Below are positions 16,600 through 25,629 of a DNA stretch of 64,000 nt, in pieces. Every line of letters begins with the position of its first letter. The stretch's first letter is position 1. The position numbers and the translations under genes were made by a program. A model generated the notes under the pieces. It had not been told where the DNA came from. It saw only the letters and a list, made by a program, of their open reading frames with translations, and ran no database searches. The stretch is from Streptomyces fuscichromogenes (GTDB lineage Bacteria; Actinomycetota; Actinomycetes; Streptomycetales; Streptomycetaceae), in assembly GCF_014645815.1 (NCBI RefSeq), contig NZ_BMML01000015.1:124001-188000 (forward strand), given 5' to 3'.

Positions 16600-17061
16600 C
16601 TAGCTGTGCGCCGCCAGCACGCCGGACGCGAAGGACGTGTCGCAGACCGGACGGGCGTATGACTGGGCGCGGGAGGCGCCGTAGATCCGGACCGCGGCGC
16701 GGCCCAGTGCGCGGGCGATGGACGTGCAGTGCTGCGCCAGCGACGGGTGGCCGTTGACCGCCTGCTGGAGGTGGGTGAGGACCTGGCCGGGGTTCCGGTC
16801 CTGGAGCTCGGTCATCAGCTGGTCGCGCAGTACGTCCTGCGGGGCCAGGGCGACGGCCCTGGAGGAGACGTGCGCGTCGGTCACGTCGGTCGCCGTGAGC
16901 ACCGAGCTGCGCGGGGACCCGGTCCAGTTGACGCGGGTGACCGCGAGGGTCCCGGAGAGCACCAGGACGACGGGCAGGACAAGGGCGAGGGTGCGGCCGA
17001 TCCGGCGGGCAGGGCCGCCCCGGTGGCCGCGTCGCGTCTGAGGGGTGGTGGAGTGCTTCAC
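16600..17061 (-). CDS. Secreted or membrane-anchored small protein
   Basis: A 153-residue protein with a basic N-terminus (TRRGHRGGPARRIGR) and one hydrophobic segment at residues 24-43, which may be an uncleaved anchor or a signal peptide. The exported part contains two Cys (in QHCTSIARALG and RPVCDTSFA) that could form a disulfide. No catalytic motif is recognised. It keeps the S. coelicolor position between the nucleotidyltransferase and msiK. Confidence 0.65.
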   Translation of the reverse strand: MKHSTTPQTRRGHRGGPARRIGRTLALVLPVVLVLSGTLAVTRVNWTGSPRSSVLTATDVTDAHVSSRAVALAPQDVLRDQLMTELQDRNPGQVLTHLQQAVNGHPSLAQHCTSIARALGRAAVRIYGASRAQSYARPVCDTSFASGVLAAHS

Positions 17062-17203
17062 GCGTGTGAGGGTAGCGTGCGGTAATGATTTGGCGACATT
17101 TAGTCACCGGTTCGGGCGATGGGGAAGTGCCGGGTTTCGGGTACGGGGTTGACGCACACTGCTCGAAAACCACCCGCTTGCCGGGGTAGATCGGGGCAAC
17201 GGA

Positions 17204-17233
17204 AAGGGCCCCGCAGCAGGTCGCGGGGCCCTT
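17204..17233 (-). terminator. Terminator of msiK
   Basis: AAGGGCCCCGC pairs perfectly with GCGGGGCCCTT across an eight-base loop, about 50 bases past the msiK stop. Confidence 0.88.
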
Positions 17234-17285
17234 GTCGTCAACCTGGGTGAATTCACCCTGGTCAGAGGTTTCTGCGCGGGATCGC

Positions 17286-18422
<1,137 letters not shown>

Positions 18423-18481
18423 GGCTCAGAGGCCCCCTTCTACCGGCAGGAACGTGCCGGACGATCCGTTGTAGGAAGGTG

Positions 18482-18497
18482 GTTGGTGTAGTCCACC
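18482..18497. promoter_or_regulatory. Possible DasR-type operator before msiK
   Basis: GTTGGTGTAGTCCACC contains TGGTGTAGTCCA, which differs at two positions from the DasR consensus core TGGTCTAGACCA. It sits 60 bases upstream of the msiK start. Control by the N-acetylglucosamine regulator DasR would fit the chitobiose role. This is inferred from motif similarity only. Confidence 0.45.
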
Positions 18498-18642
18498 AGA
18501 GTGAACTGGCTCAGGACCGTACCTGGCGTTCACCCCAAATGTCATTACCTGGAGCCCTGTGAACTTCGCGGAAATTTTCGACAGGGCCCGTCCGCGACGT
18601 GGGTACACTGCACTGGCACGTCAGCGGCGCGCGCGCGTGCAT

Positions 18643-18716
18643 GCCTCCTTAGCTCAGCTGGCCAGAGCAACGCACTTGTAATGCGTAGGTCGTCGGTTCG
18701 AATCCGACAGGGGGCT
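18643..18716 (+). tRNA. tRNA-Thr (anticodon UGU)
   Basis: A 74-nt cloverleaf. The acceptor stem GCCTCCT pairs with AGGGGGC (one G-U pair), the D arm is AGCTCAGCTGGCCAGAGC, the anticodon arm CGCACTTGTAATGCG carries TGT, and the T arm is GTCGGTTCGAATCCGAC. CCA is not encoded. A TACACT -10-like hexamer lies at 18604. The 3' half doubles as the left attachment site of the integrated element, and the gene remains intact. Confidence 0.96.
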
Positions 18717-18717
18717 C
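18674..18717 (+). repeat. attL, 44-bp attachment site
   Basis: From the anticodon loop (ACTTGTAATGCG) to one base past the tRNA end (GGGGGCTC), this sequence is identical to 37026-37069. The flanks diverge at once on both sides, which fixes the repeat at 44 bp. Confidence 0.95.
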
Positions 18718-18763
18718 TTTTGGATCCCCAGGCCAGATGAGTTCTGACCTGGGGTTTTCTCGT

Positions 18764-20149
18764 TCAGCGCACGCGGCGGCGGCGCCGACGGAGGGCCGTG
18801 CGGCTCTCGGCGGTCTCAGTTGTGGTCTCAGTCACAGGTTCCGGGCCGGGCATGAAGGCGTCCCCCATGCGACGCATCGCGTCCTTCGACAGGTGGGACC
18901 GGCCTTTGACGTAGCGGCGTGTCTGGCTGATCTGGGTGTGCCGGAGGATCTCCATGATCGTGGGCATGTCGACCCCGAGTTCGTTCAGGATCGTGCCGGC
19001 GGTGTGACGGCTGCCGTCGTAGAGGCGGCGGTCATCGATTCCGGACTCTTCGAGCAGCTCCTTGAACTCCTCCCAGTCCTGATGCGGGTCGATGGGACGA
19101 CCGTCAGGGCGTGAGAAGACGACGCGGTGTTCCTCCCACAGCTCTCCGGCGGCGGCGCGCATCTCGTCTTGCTGGGCCTTGTGCGCGACCAGGTACGGGA
19201 TGAATGGAGGAGGGATAGGCACGGGATTCTGACTCTTCTTCGTCTTGGGGCGGGTGAAGACCAGTCCGCCGTCTTTCCGGTCGGGGCAGACGCTGGCGTG
19301 CTTCGTGCAGCCCTTCGGGCACGACTTGGGGCATCCACGCTTATAGCCCTTGTGTGTCGTGCAGTCCGGTGGGCACGGCTCGAACCGATGGAGGCGGGCC
19401 CCGCAGGCGTGCGGGTTGTCGCAGCCATGGCGCCAAGTGAGGCGCTGGATCTGCCACTTGGGGTGGAACAGCTCGTTCTCGAAATCAACGTAAGGCCACC
19501 GCAGACCCAGGGTTTCACCCTGCCGAAATCCCATGCCGACACCGACACACCACCGCATGAAAGAGGGCCGTTTCGCGGCAGCCTCCAGGAATGCCTTTGC
19601 CTCTTCCTTCGTGAACGGATTCGCCTCGGTCTCGTCCACGGTCGGCGGATCTACGAGGGTGGCGACGTTTTCGACAATGAGGCGGCGACGGAGCGCGATT
19701 TTCAGGGCGCGCGACAGGATGCGGTGCACCTTGAGCACGTGCGAGGGGGCGTGTCCCTCGTTGAGCATGATGCGGTACATCCGCTCCAGGTGTTCCGGCT
19801 GGAGCTTGTCGAGCCGGTGCTTTCCGATGCCGGGGATGATGTCGTTCCTGGTCTTGGACCAGTAGTCGTCAAGCGAGCGTGGTTTGAGCTTCAGGGACGC
19901 GATGTCGGTGAGGTAGGTGGTCATCCACTGTTCCACGGTCGGCTTGCGGCCGGCCTTGGGTGCGCGTCCCTTGTCGCGCAGGTCTTCCAGCTCGCGGACC
20001 TTGCGCTTGACCTCGGATTCCGTGCGGCCCCGGCGGTGGCGCCTGTCGGGACTGCCGTCGTCTTTGACGCCCATGGTCACGCGGCCGTGCCACCAGCCAT
20101 CGTTGCCCAGGTAGATGGACGACTCCATGTTCGGATTGCGGGTGCTCAA
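18764..20149 (-). CDS. int: Tyrosine site-specific integrase with Cys-rich insert
   Basis: A 461-residue phage-type integrase. It has an Arm-like N-terminus, a SAM-like core-binding domain (about 68-165) and a catalytic domain with Arg209 (GFRQGETLGL), Arg381-His382 (SRHTAGTIL), His404 (ILRHTQ) and nucleophile Tyr413. Between the first Arg and the rest lies an unusual insert, residues 243-288, with eight Cys that could bind zinc. The start is a TTG at 20149 preceded by GGAGGAG. Later ATGs lack a site. It catalyses recombination at tRNA-Thr and ends only 47 bases from attL, as usual for AICEs. Confidence 0.93.
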   Translation of the reverse strand: MSTRNPNMESSIYLGNDGWWHGRVTMGVKDDGSPDRRHRRGRTESEVKRKVRELEDLRDKGRAPKAGRKPTVEQWMTTYLTDIASLKLKPRSLDDYWSKTRNDIIPGIGKHRLDKLQPEHLERMYRIMLNEGHAPSHVLKVHRILSRALKIALRRRLIVENVATLVDPPTVDETEANPFTKEEAKAFLEAAAKRPSFMRWCVGVGMGFRQGETLGLRWPYVDFENELFHPKWQIQRLTWRHGCDNPHACGARLHRFEPCPPDCTTHKGYKRGCPKSCPKGCTKHASVCPDRKDGGLVFTRPKTKKSQNPVPIPPPFIPYLVAHKAQQDEMRAAAGELWEEHRVVFSRPDGRPIDPHQDWEEFKELLEESGIDDRRLYDGSRHTAGTILNELGVDMPTIMEILRHTQISQTRRYVKGRSHLSKDAMRRMGDAFMPGPEPVTETTTETAESRTALRRRRRRVR

Positions 20150-20166
20150 TGCACTCCTCCATGCAG

Positions 20167-20203
20167 GAAGCCGCCCCCGGAGCATCTGTCCGGGGGCGGC
20201 TTC
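20167..20203 (-). terminator. Hairpin between xis and int
   Basis: A perfect 15-bp stem GAAGCCGCCCCCGGA / TCCGGGGGCGGCTTC with a seven-base loop lies after the xis stop and directly in front of the integrase ribosome site. It probably limits read-through from the replication operon into int. Confidence 0.85.
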
Positions 20204-20216
20204 GGGGCGGGCTTGT

Positions 20217-20417
20217 TCAGTTGGGGAGCAGTTCGAGGCTGTTCGCGTAGGCCTCAAGTACGTCCCAGCGGATGCGTCGGGATCGGCCGCGCTTGACGTA
20301 CTTCAGCTCGCCGGCGGCCATCAGCTCGTACACGGTGGAGCGGCCGAAGCGGAGAACCTTGGCGGCTTCTTCCGGGGTGTAGAGCAACTGGGCGGGGGCC
20401 AGTACGGGGGTACTCAT
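20217..20417 (-). CDS. xis: Excisionase, MerR-like helix-turn-helix
   Basis: A 66-residue protein starting MSTPVLAPAQLLYTPEEAAK. The winged-helix motif LYTPEEAAKVLRFGRSTVYELMAAGELKYVKRGRSRRI matches small excisionase (HTH_17) proteins that bend DNA at att sites and drive integrase toward excision. The start at 20417 has a CGAGGAG site. A longer frame to 20564 reads through a repeat-rich intergenic region and is unlikely. It lies between the replication genes and int. Confidence 0.88.
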   Translation of the reverse strand: MSTPVLAPAQLLYTPEEAAKVLRFGRSTVYELMAAGELKYVKRGRSRRIRWDVLEAYANSLELLPN

Positions 20418-20456
20418 CGGGGTGTACTCCTCGGGTGCTCTGGGGGGTCTCTGGGG

Positions 20457-20533
20457 ATCCGCAACATCCGCCACGCCGCAACATTGCTGGTCAGCGGCTT
20501 GAATCTGTGGCGGATGCCGTTTGTGTTGCGGAT
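20457..20533. repeat. Nested inverted repeats upstream of xis
   Basis: ATCCGCAACA and CATCCGCCAC at 20457-20474 are mirrored as GTGGCGGATG at 20507-20516 and TGTTGCGGAT at 20524-20533. The 164-bp gap between xis and the DUF3631 gene is otherwise empty, so this may be a promoter operator or part of the replication origin. Confidence 0.7.
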
Positions 20534-20581
20534 AGGTGCCGCCGCGCGGGGTACGCGGCGGCACCGTGGGGGTGTGGCTGG

Positions 20582-21838
20582 TCAGCCGACGCTGCGGAGG
20601 GTGCGTGTGTCGGATTCCGCGAACATGTGGCGGGTCTCGGAGGGGTTATCCGCCACAGATTCACCCCCGTTGACCTGCGGTGTTGCGGCTGTTGCGGCTG
20701 TTGCGGATTCTCCGGGGGGAGGGGGGCAGTAGCGGGCCCACGCGTCGCTGAGGTCCTCGGCGTAGTAGCCCTTCGGGGTGGTGCTGCCGACGCGGATTCC
20801 CTTGGGCTTGATCGGGGTGTTGTCGGGGCGGACGTACTGGCTCAACAGCTTGGCCAGGGCGCGGGCGGTGAGCGGCTTGATGTGCTGTCCGTCCTCGCTC
20901 ATGTCGGCCCACGGCGCGTCGTCGATGCCAAGGAGGACTTCGAGGATGGCGGCGGTGGGCAGCTTGTCGACTCCGCAGAACACGCGGTCGCGCAGGTCGG
21001 TCAGCAGCCGCACCCCAAGAGAGGCCTCGTCGCCCTCGCGCGCGGCCTTGATGAGCGCGGTGCAGGCGGCGCGGGCCCGGTCGGGCCAGTGCCCGCCGGC
21101 CGCGTCCGCGACCGCGAGCAGGGGCTCCCACACATCGGCCGGCCGGTCAGTGACGCCTTCGGGCATGTCCGGCCACGCGTTCGCGATCTGCTCGTGCAGG
21201 GGGGCGGCCCAGTCGGCAAGCCGGTCCCGCAGGGCGTGGCCCTGCTTCTCGTGGACGCGGCGCCGGTAGGGCTCGCACCTCTCGTTGGGCGCCTTCTTCC
21301 GCATGCGGATGATGACCGAGCGGGTCAGGATCGTGTCCGGCAGCGAGCCGAGTCCGGCCATGGCGACCGCGCAGAACGACGGGAGGAAAGCGGCCTTCTG
21401 GTCGGATCCGTCCCCGACGCAGCGCAGGGACTTGGCGCCGCGCCGGTAGCCGGAGTTCAGGAACCCGCGGACTTCCTCGTTCCCGCCCGCTTTCGGCCCG
21501 AAGACGGTGTCGATCTCGTCGAACAGCAGGGTCGGGGTGCCCTCGTCTGCCGAGACGAGCCGGAACAGGGCGTTCGCGGAGGCGTTGACGGTGGTCGCGG
21601 AGCGCGGGGTGAGGGTCTCGATGATCTCCAGGGCCCGTGACTTCCCCGAGCCCGGTTCGGGGCTGAGGAAGGCGATGCGGGCGGTGCCGTCGAGCGCGTC
21701 CATCAGGTGGGCGTGGGCGTCCCACAGGGCGACGGCGACGTAGGCGTGTTCGGTGGGGAAGACGTTGAAGCGGCGGTGGAAGGCTTCCACCTCGTCCAGC
21801 AGCGCGGCGCCGTCGATGGGGGCATCGGGCCTGCTCAT
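20582..21838 (-). CDS. DUF3631 ATPase, replication helicase-like
   Basis: A 418-residue P-loop protein with Walker A PGSGKSRALE near residue 63 and Walker B LLFDEIDTVFG near residue 104. The C-terminal region (about 190-360) matches DUF3631, common in AICE and plasmid replication proteins. With the primase-polymerase just upstream it probably forms the split Prim-Pol/helicase initiator that replicates the excised circle. The start at 21838 has a GGGAGGAAC site. The last 40 residues are low complexity (ESATAATAATPQ). Confidence 0.82.
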   Translation of the reverse strand: MSRPDAPIDGAALLDEVEAFHRRFNVFPTEHAYVAVALWDAHAHLMDALDGTARIAFLSPEPGSGKSRALEIIETLTPRSATTVNASANALFRLVSADEGTPTLLFDEIDTVFGPKAGGNEEVRGFLNSGYRRGAKSLRCVGDGSDQKAAFLPSFCAVAMAGLGSLPDTILTRSVIIRMRKKAPNERCEPYRRRVHEKQGHALRDRLADWAAPLHEQIANAWPDMPEGVTDRPADVWEPLLAVADAAGGHWPDRARAACTALIKAAREGDEASLGVRLLTDLRDRVFCGVDKLPTAAILEVLLGIDDAPWADMSEDGQHIKPLTARALAKLLSQYVRPDNTPIKPKGIRVGSTTPKGYYAEDLSDAWARYCPPPPGESATAATAATPQVNGGESVADNPSETRHMFAESDTRTLRSVG

Positions 21839-22028
21839 GCGGCGTTCCTCCCTTCAAGTCGGCCGGATCGGCGCGGGGTGTGGTGCGTCGGGGGGAAGGA
21901 CTGAAAGGACGCCCTTCGGGCGGCCTTCCTTCGGCCGCCCACGACCGTCACGCCGCGGGCGGGCGGCGCGTCCTGCGGTCCGTCCGTGGCGGGAGCGAGG
22001 CAATCCAGGTGGGGGGAGCGGGAGGCGG

Positions 22029-22997
22029 TCATGCGGCTTCCCGCGGTGTGGCGTGGGCGAGGATCCACTCCATGGCGCTGCGGATCGTCGTGCGGCACTC
22101 GGCGGCCGACAGGCCCGTCGACTCCCCCGCCGCCTGGATTGCCTCTTCGACCGTGTGCCGGGGGATGTGTCCCCAGGCCACGAACCGGGCCACCTTGCAC
22201 GCGCTCTCGTGCAGCGTGTTGTTGCGGCCCTTGTCTCCGCCCTTGGTGGCCGCGGCCACGATGGCGCATTCGCGTTCCAGCGCGGTCCGGGCGGCCTTGG
22301 TGCCGTCCCGAACGGGGGCCAGGGCGGGCGGTCCGGTCGGCTTCACCGGTTCGGTGAGCAGGGCGGCCAGCCATCCGGGCAGGGGCGCCACAATGGCGGC
22401 TTCGGCGACGTCGTAGGCGCCTTGGGGGGTGGTGCTGCCCGCGGCGACGACGTACCCGCCCCAGGCCCGGGTGTCGATGTGCGGACCGAGCTTCTTCACG
22501 GTGCACTTCAGCCGGACGTTGGGCGGGGTGGTGAAGTACAGGTGCTGGCCCCCGCTGGGGGTCCGCACCCGGTAGGTGAGCGGGAAGGGCTCGCCGACGC
22601 GCTCGCAGAGCGCGTTAAAGGATGTGGCGCCGTCAGGCGCTCCTTCCTGCTCTTGCGGCTTTGGTACGTCCAGGTCGACGACGACCAGACCGGCCGGGCC
22701 GGTCGCGATCCCCACGTTGTACGGGCGGCTGGCCCATGCGGTGTGGATCAGGTCGGGGTCGGTGGTGGCGCGCTGCTCCGGGGTGCGGTGCCCGCCCGCG
22801 CAGCGGCCGGTGCGGGGGCAGTCGCGTTCGGGGTGTCCGGAGGGGCGTTTGGCTCCCGGGTGCAGGGGGATGACGGGCCAGCCGCGCTCGGCGGACAGCA
22901 GGGCGGCGGCCAACAGGTGCAGGGTCTCCAGGGGCACGGTCACCGGCCTGCTCGTGCCCGGGTCGTCTACTCGCGGGATGGTGGTGGGTTGGGTCAT
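22029..22997 (-). CDS. Bifunctional DNA primase/polymerase (Prim-Pol)
   Basis: A 322-residue archaeo-eukaryotic-type primase (AEP) domain protein. It has the N-terminal GWPVIPLHPGAKRPSG motif, the catalytic DLD of LVVVDLDVP near residue 109, the GGQHLYF histidine motif near 150 and GGYVVAAGS near 180. It can start and extend DNA chains, and with the neighbouring DUF3631 ATPase makes up the element's replication module. The start at 22997 has a GGAGGAA site. The longer open frame upstream is the 3' shadow of the methylase region. Confidence 0.88.
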   Translation of the reverse strand: MTQPTTIPRVDDPGTSRPVTVPLETLHLLAAALLSAERGWPVIPLHPGAKRPSGHPERDCPRTGRCAGGHRTPEQRATTDPDLIHTAWASRPYNVGIATGPAGLVVVDLDVPKPQEQEGAPDGATSFNALCERVGEPFPLTYRVRTPSGGQHLYFTTPPNVRLKCTVKKLGPHIDTRAWGGYVVAAGSTTPQGAYDVAEAAIVAPLPGWLAALLTEPVKPTGPPALAPVRDGTKAARTALERECAIVAAATKGGDKGRNNTLHESACKVARFVAWGHIPRHTVEEAIQAAGESTGLSAAECRTTIRSAMEWILAHATPREAA

Positions 22998-23035
22998 GCT
23001 GGATTCCTCCAACAGGTCTGTTGTGGGCTGGTTGG

Positions 23036-23080
23036 CCGGGGCGGTCGCGTGTCTTTGGCGAGATCGGGCGACCGCCCCGG
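23036..23080 (-). terminator. Hairpin behind the C5 methyltransferase gene
   Basis: CCGGGGCGGTCGC pairs with GCGACCGCCCCGG around a 19-base loop. Nearly the same sequence recurs at 24403-24446, and the 5' leaders beside both copies are also alike. Confidence 0.82.
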
Positions 23081-23086
23081 GCGTCT

Positions 23087-24364
23087 TCAGGCGATGTCCA
23101 GGGCGAGCTGGGCCGGTGCGGCCGGGGCCGCGGTCTCGGGGGCGAGGGTGGCGAGCAGCGCGCGGTAGGCGTAGTGGGCCTGGTGGATGACCACGCCGTT
23201 GCCGAGGATCTTGAGCTGGTCGGAGCGGGACAGTCCCAGGTCCGGGCCGGTGACCCAGCCGGGATCGGCGCCCATCATCCATTCCACGAACGCCGGGGAC
23301 AGGCGGCGGTTGCCCTTCGTACCGGGCTCGGTCGGCTCCGGCGCGGACCGCCCCAACACAGCCTCCCAGCGGCGGATGGCGGGGCCGTAGTCGGTGCCGT
23401 TGGTGGCCACCCACCGGCCATCGAGTCGGCTGAGCCGCGTCGGAAGGTCGTCGTCGCCGACCGGACGCCGATTCAGCGGGCCCGCCCCCTTGTGCATGCG
23501 TGCAGTGGGCGTGGGCAGCAGGTTGACCACCACCTCGTTCAGCGGCCGGGAGTTGACGCCGATCAGGTTGGACGCGCCGGACTTCCAGTCCCGTGCCGCC
23601 GGGGTCGGCAGCAGGGTGACCGCGGTGCGCAGGTTCATCCCGCCCTGCCGTTTCGGGGAGGTGCCGGGGCCGCCGGTCCCGTCGGCGGCGGCCGGCGTGG
23701 GAAGCAGGCTCAGCCGGCCGTCGGGGGCAGCAAGAACACCACTTCGTCCTCCAGCGTGGGCCCGTGCCCGCCCGCCCGGCGCTTGTCCGGGTGCTGCGGT
23801 CCGCCGTTCCTGCCGAGCTGGGAGGTGGGGGTCTTCAGCAGCGGGATACGCGACGGCGAACCAGCGGTCCCGGCGGTGGCAGGCTCCGACCTCGGGATCT
23901 CCAGCGCGTAGGCACATCCACCGTGCGTCATACCCGATCGCGGCCAGGTCGGCGGCGACGACGTCGAGTCCGCGGCTTCGGATGGCGGCGACGTTTTCCA
24001 GGAAGACGAGCCGGGGTCGAAGGTGGCGAACGGCTTGGGCGATGGTTTTCCAGAGTCCGGAGCGGTCACCGGCGATCCCTCCCCGAGGTCCGGCGTTGGA
24101 GATGTCCTGGCAGGGAAACCCGGCGGTCAGCGCCGCCGGACGCGGCACCGACGCGGCGAGCGCCGCCCAGTCGACGGCGGTGATGTCACCCAGGTTGCGG
24201 GCGTGGGGCATGCGTTCGGCCAGCAGCCGGGAGGCGGCCGGGTCCTTCTCGGCGACCGCGACCGTGGGCAGGCCGGTCGCGGCTTCCACGGCCTGGTCCA
24301 GCGCGGCGGAACCGGTGCACAAACTGACGTTGCCGCCTTCCAACGGCACGATGGGACGGGTCAT
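23087..24364 (-). CDS. Orphan DNA (cytosine-5) methyltransferase
   Basis: A 425-residue C5 cytosine methyltransferase. It shows motif IV GFPCQDISNAG with catalytic Cys85, motif VI FLENV at 121-125, motif VIII CHRRDRWF and C-terminal motif X ILGNGVV. The middle holds an unusual target-recognition region with three LLPTP repeats. No restriction endonuclease gene is near, so it is likely a solitary methylase that protects the element against host restriction after transfer. The start at 24364 follows a GGAGG site. It is bounded on both sides by matching hairpins. Confidence 0.9.
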   Translation of the reverse strand: MTRPIVPLEGGNVSLCTGSAALDQAVEAATGLPTVAVAEKDPAASRLLAERMPHARNLGDITAVDWAALAASVPRPAALTAGFPCQDISNAGPRGGIAGDRSGLWKTIAQAVRHLRPRLVFLENVAAIRSRGLDVVAADLAAIGYDARWMCLRAGDPEVGACHRRDRWFAVAYPAAEDPHLPARQERRTAAPGQAPGGRARAHAGGRSGVLAAPDGRLSLLPTPAAADGTGGPGTSPKRQGGMNLRTAVTLLPTPAARDWKSGASNLIGVNSRPLNEVVVNLLPTPTARMHKGAGPLNRRPVGDDDLPTRLSRLDGRWVATNGTDYGPAIRRWEAVLGRSAPEPTEPGTKGNRRLSPAFVEWMMGADPGWVTGPDLGLSRSDQLKILGNGVVIHQAHYAYRALLATLAPETAAPAAPAQLALDIA

Positions 24365-24402
24365 GCTCGGGGCCTCCAACAGACGTGTTGTGGACTGGTC
24401 GG

Positions 24403-24446
24403 CCGGGACGGTCGCGTGTCTTGGCGAGATCGGGCGACCGCCCCGG
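24403..24446 (-). terminator. Hairpin behind ssb
   Basis: CCGGGACGGTCGC and GCGACCGCCCCGG pair with one mismatch. It is a near copy of the hairpin at 23036-23080 and starts seven bases after the ssb stop. Confidence 0.8.
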
Positions 24447-24452
24447 GCACGG

Positions 24453-24905
24453 CTAGAACGGCGGTTCGGCGTCCGCACCGCCCGCGGTCGTGCCGGTGGA
24501 GGCCCACGGGTCGTTGCCGACCGGGCCGGACTGTCCGGTGCGCTTGGCGTTGACCGTGACGGTGGTGAAGCGGACGGACGCGCCGATGTCGTCCACCTCG
24601 ACGGCGAGCATGGACCGCTTCTCGCCCTGGTCGGTGGTCCAGTCGTGCTGGCGCATCCGGCCGGTGGCGACGACGCGGGAGCCCTTGCTGAGGGATTCGG
24701 CGACGTGTTCGGCGAGCTGGCGCCAGGCGGCGCAGCGGTAGAAGGCGGTAGTGCCGTCCTTCCACTGATTCGAGGTGCGGTCGAAGCTGCGCGGGGTCAC
24801 GGCGATCGTGAACTTGGCGAGCGCGGCGCCGCCTTCGGTGAACTTCAGCTCGGGGTCGTCGGTCAGGTTGCCGACGAGGGTGATCGGGGTTTCTCCGAAC
24901 GACAT
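24453..24905 (-). CDS. ssb: Single-stranded DNA-binding protein
   Basis: A 150-residue SSB with the OB fold at residues 1-115 (ITLVGNLTDDPELKFTEGG, WRQLAEHVAESLSKGSRV, GRMRQHDW) and a short flexible tail ending DAEPPF, which resembles the acidic DDDIPF-type tip that recruits partner proteins. It is shorter than chromosomal SSB, as plasmid-borne forms often are. It likely supports replication of the excised element. Confidence 0.92.
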   Translation of the reverse strand: MSFGETPITLVGNLTDDPELKFTEGGAALAKFTIAVTPRSFDRTSNQWKDGTTAFYRCAAWRQLAEHVAESLSKGSRVVATGRMRQHDWTTDQGEKRSMLAVEVDDIGASVRFTTVTVNAKRTGQSGPVGNDPWASTGTTAGGADAEPPF

Positions 24906-24917
24906 GCGGGGTTCCTC

Positions 24918-25571
24918 TCAGCGGGTTCGACGTCGGTAGGCGCGTTGGCGACATGCGGGTGAGCAGTAGCGCGGGGGCCGCCCGGTGGCAGCTGCATTGA
25001 CCGCGCGTTTGCACTCGGGGCACCGCCTGCGGCACCCCTGAGTGGATCGGGTTTCGTCACGTGTTTCGTCACGCAGTTCTGGCAGCGGTGGCGCGTCGTG
25101 GGTGGTGATCTCCCATAGGGCGCGGGCCACGTTTTCGGTGCCGAGCGTGCGGCGCGGACGGCTTGGGGCGTCCCAGCCGGGGCGGGCGGGCAGGTCAGCT
25201 ACCTTGCGCCAGCCCGCAGCGCGCAGACTCGCTCCGGTTTCGCCGTCTTGGGTGTAGGTGATGGCGCGTCGGTAGCCCGCGTTGCGGGCGGTGCGCCAGG
25301 CAGCTGCGTAGAGGGCGGAGCAGGCGTTCGTGGTGCTGTCGGTCGCCACCCGGGTGACCTCGATGGTCAGCCCGTTGTCGAAGTGGCGGCTGACAGGACG
25401 GCCCACGATGGCTACGCCGACCAGGCTGCCGTTATCGGTTTGGACGCCGAGGGAGAACTGGTGACCTTGCGGTGGGTCGTGGTGCCGGTGGTGTTGTTCG
25501 ACGTAGGAGCAGGCGGCTTTCCATTTCAGCGGCCGGATGTGCAGCCGCTGTGCACCAGCCGGGGCGGTCAT
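24918..25571 (-). CDS. XF1762-family protein with C-terminal Cys motif
   Basis: A 217-residue protein. The first 155 residues resemble the XF1762 / GNAT-like family found in mobile elements (WKAACSYVEQHHRHHDPP, then GVAIVGRPVSR, EVTRVATDS and a RNAGYRRAITYT segment like an acetyl-CoA loop). The C-terminal 45 residues form a possible zinc ribbon with CRRRCPECKRAV and RYCSPACRQRAYRRR. The biochemical role is unknown. It is twelve bases upstream of ssb and very likely in the same operon. Confidence 0.7.
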   Translation of the reverse strand: MTAPAGAQRLHIRPLKWKAACSYVEQHHRHHDPPQGHQFSLGVQTDNGSLVGVAIVGRPVSRHFDNGLTIEVTRVATDSTTNACSALYAAAWRTARNAGYRRAITYTQDGETGASLRAAGWRKVADLPARPGWDAPSRPRRTLGTENVARALWEITTHDAPPLPELRDETRDETRSTQGCRRRCPECKRAVNAAATGRPPRYCSPACRQRAYRRRTR

Positions 25572-25629
25572 CGGCCACCGGCCCGGTTGCAGGTGGCGCG
25601 GGGTCCTGTCACGGATCCTTCCATCTGAG

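Noticed and set aside
19284..24480. CRISPR arrays among the short repeats of the element
   Set aside because: The repeats are tandem iterons, duplicated hairpins or operators without regular unique spacers, and no cas gene is present.
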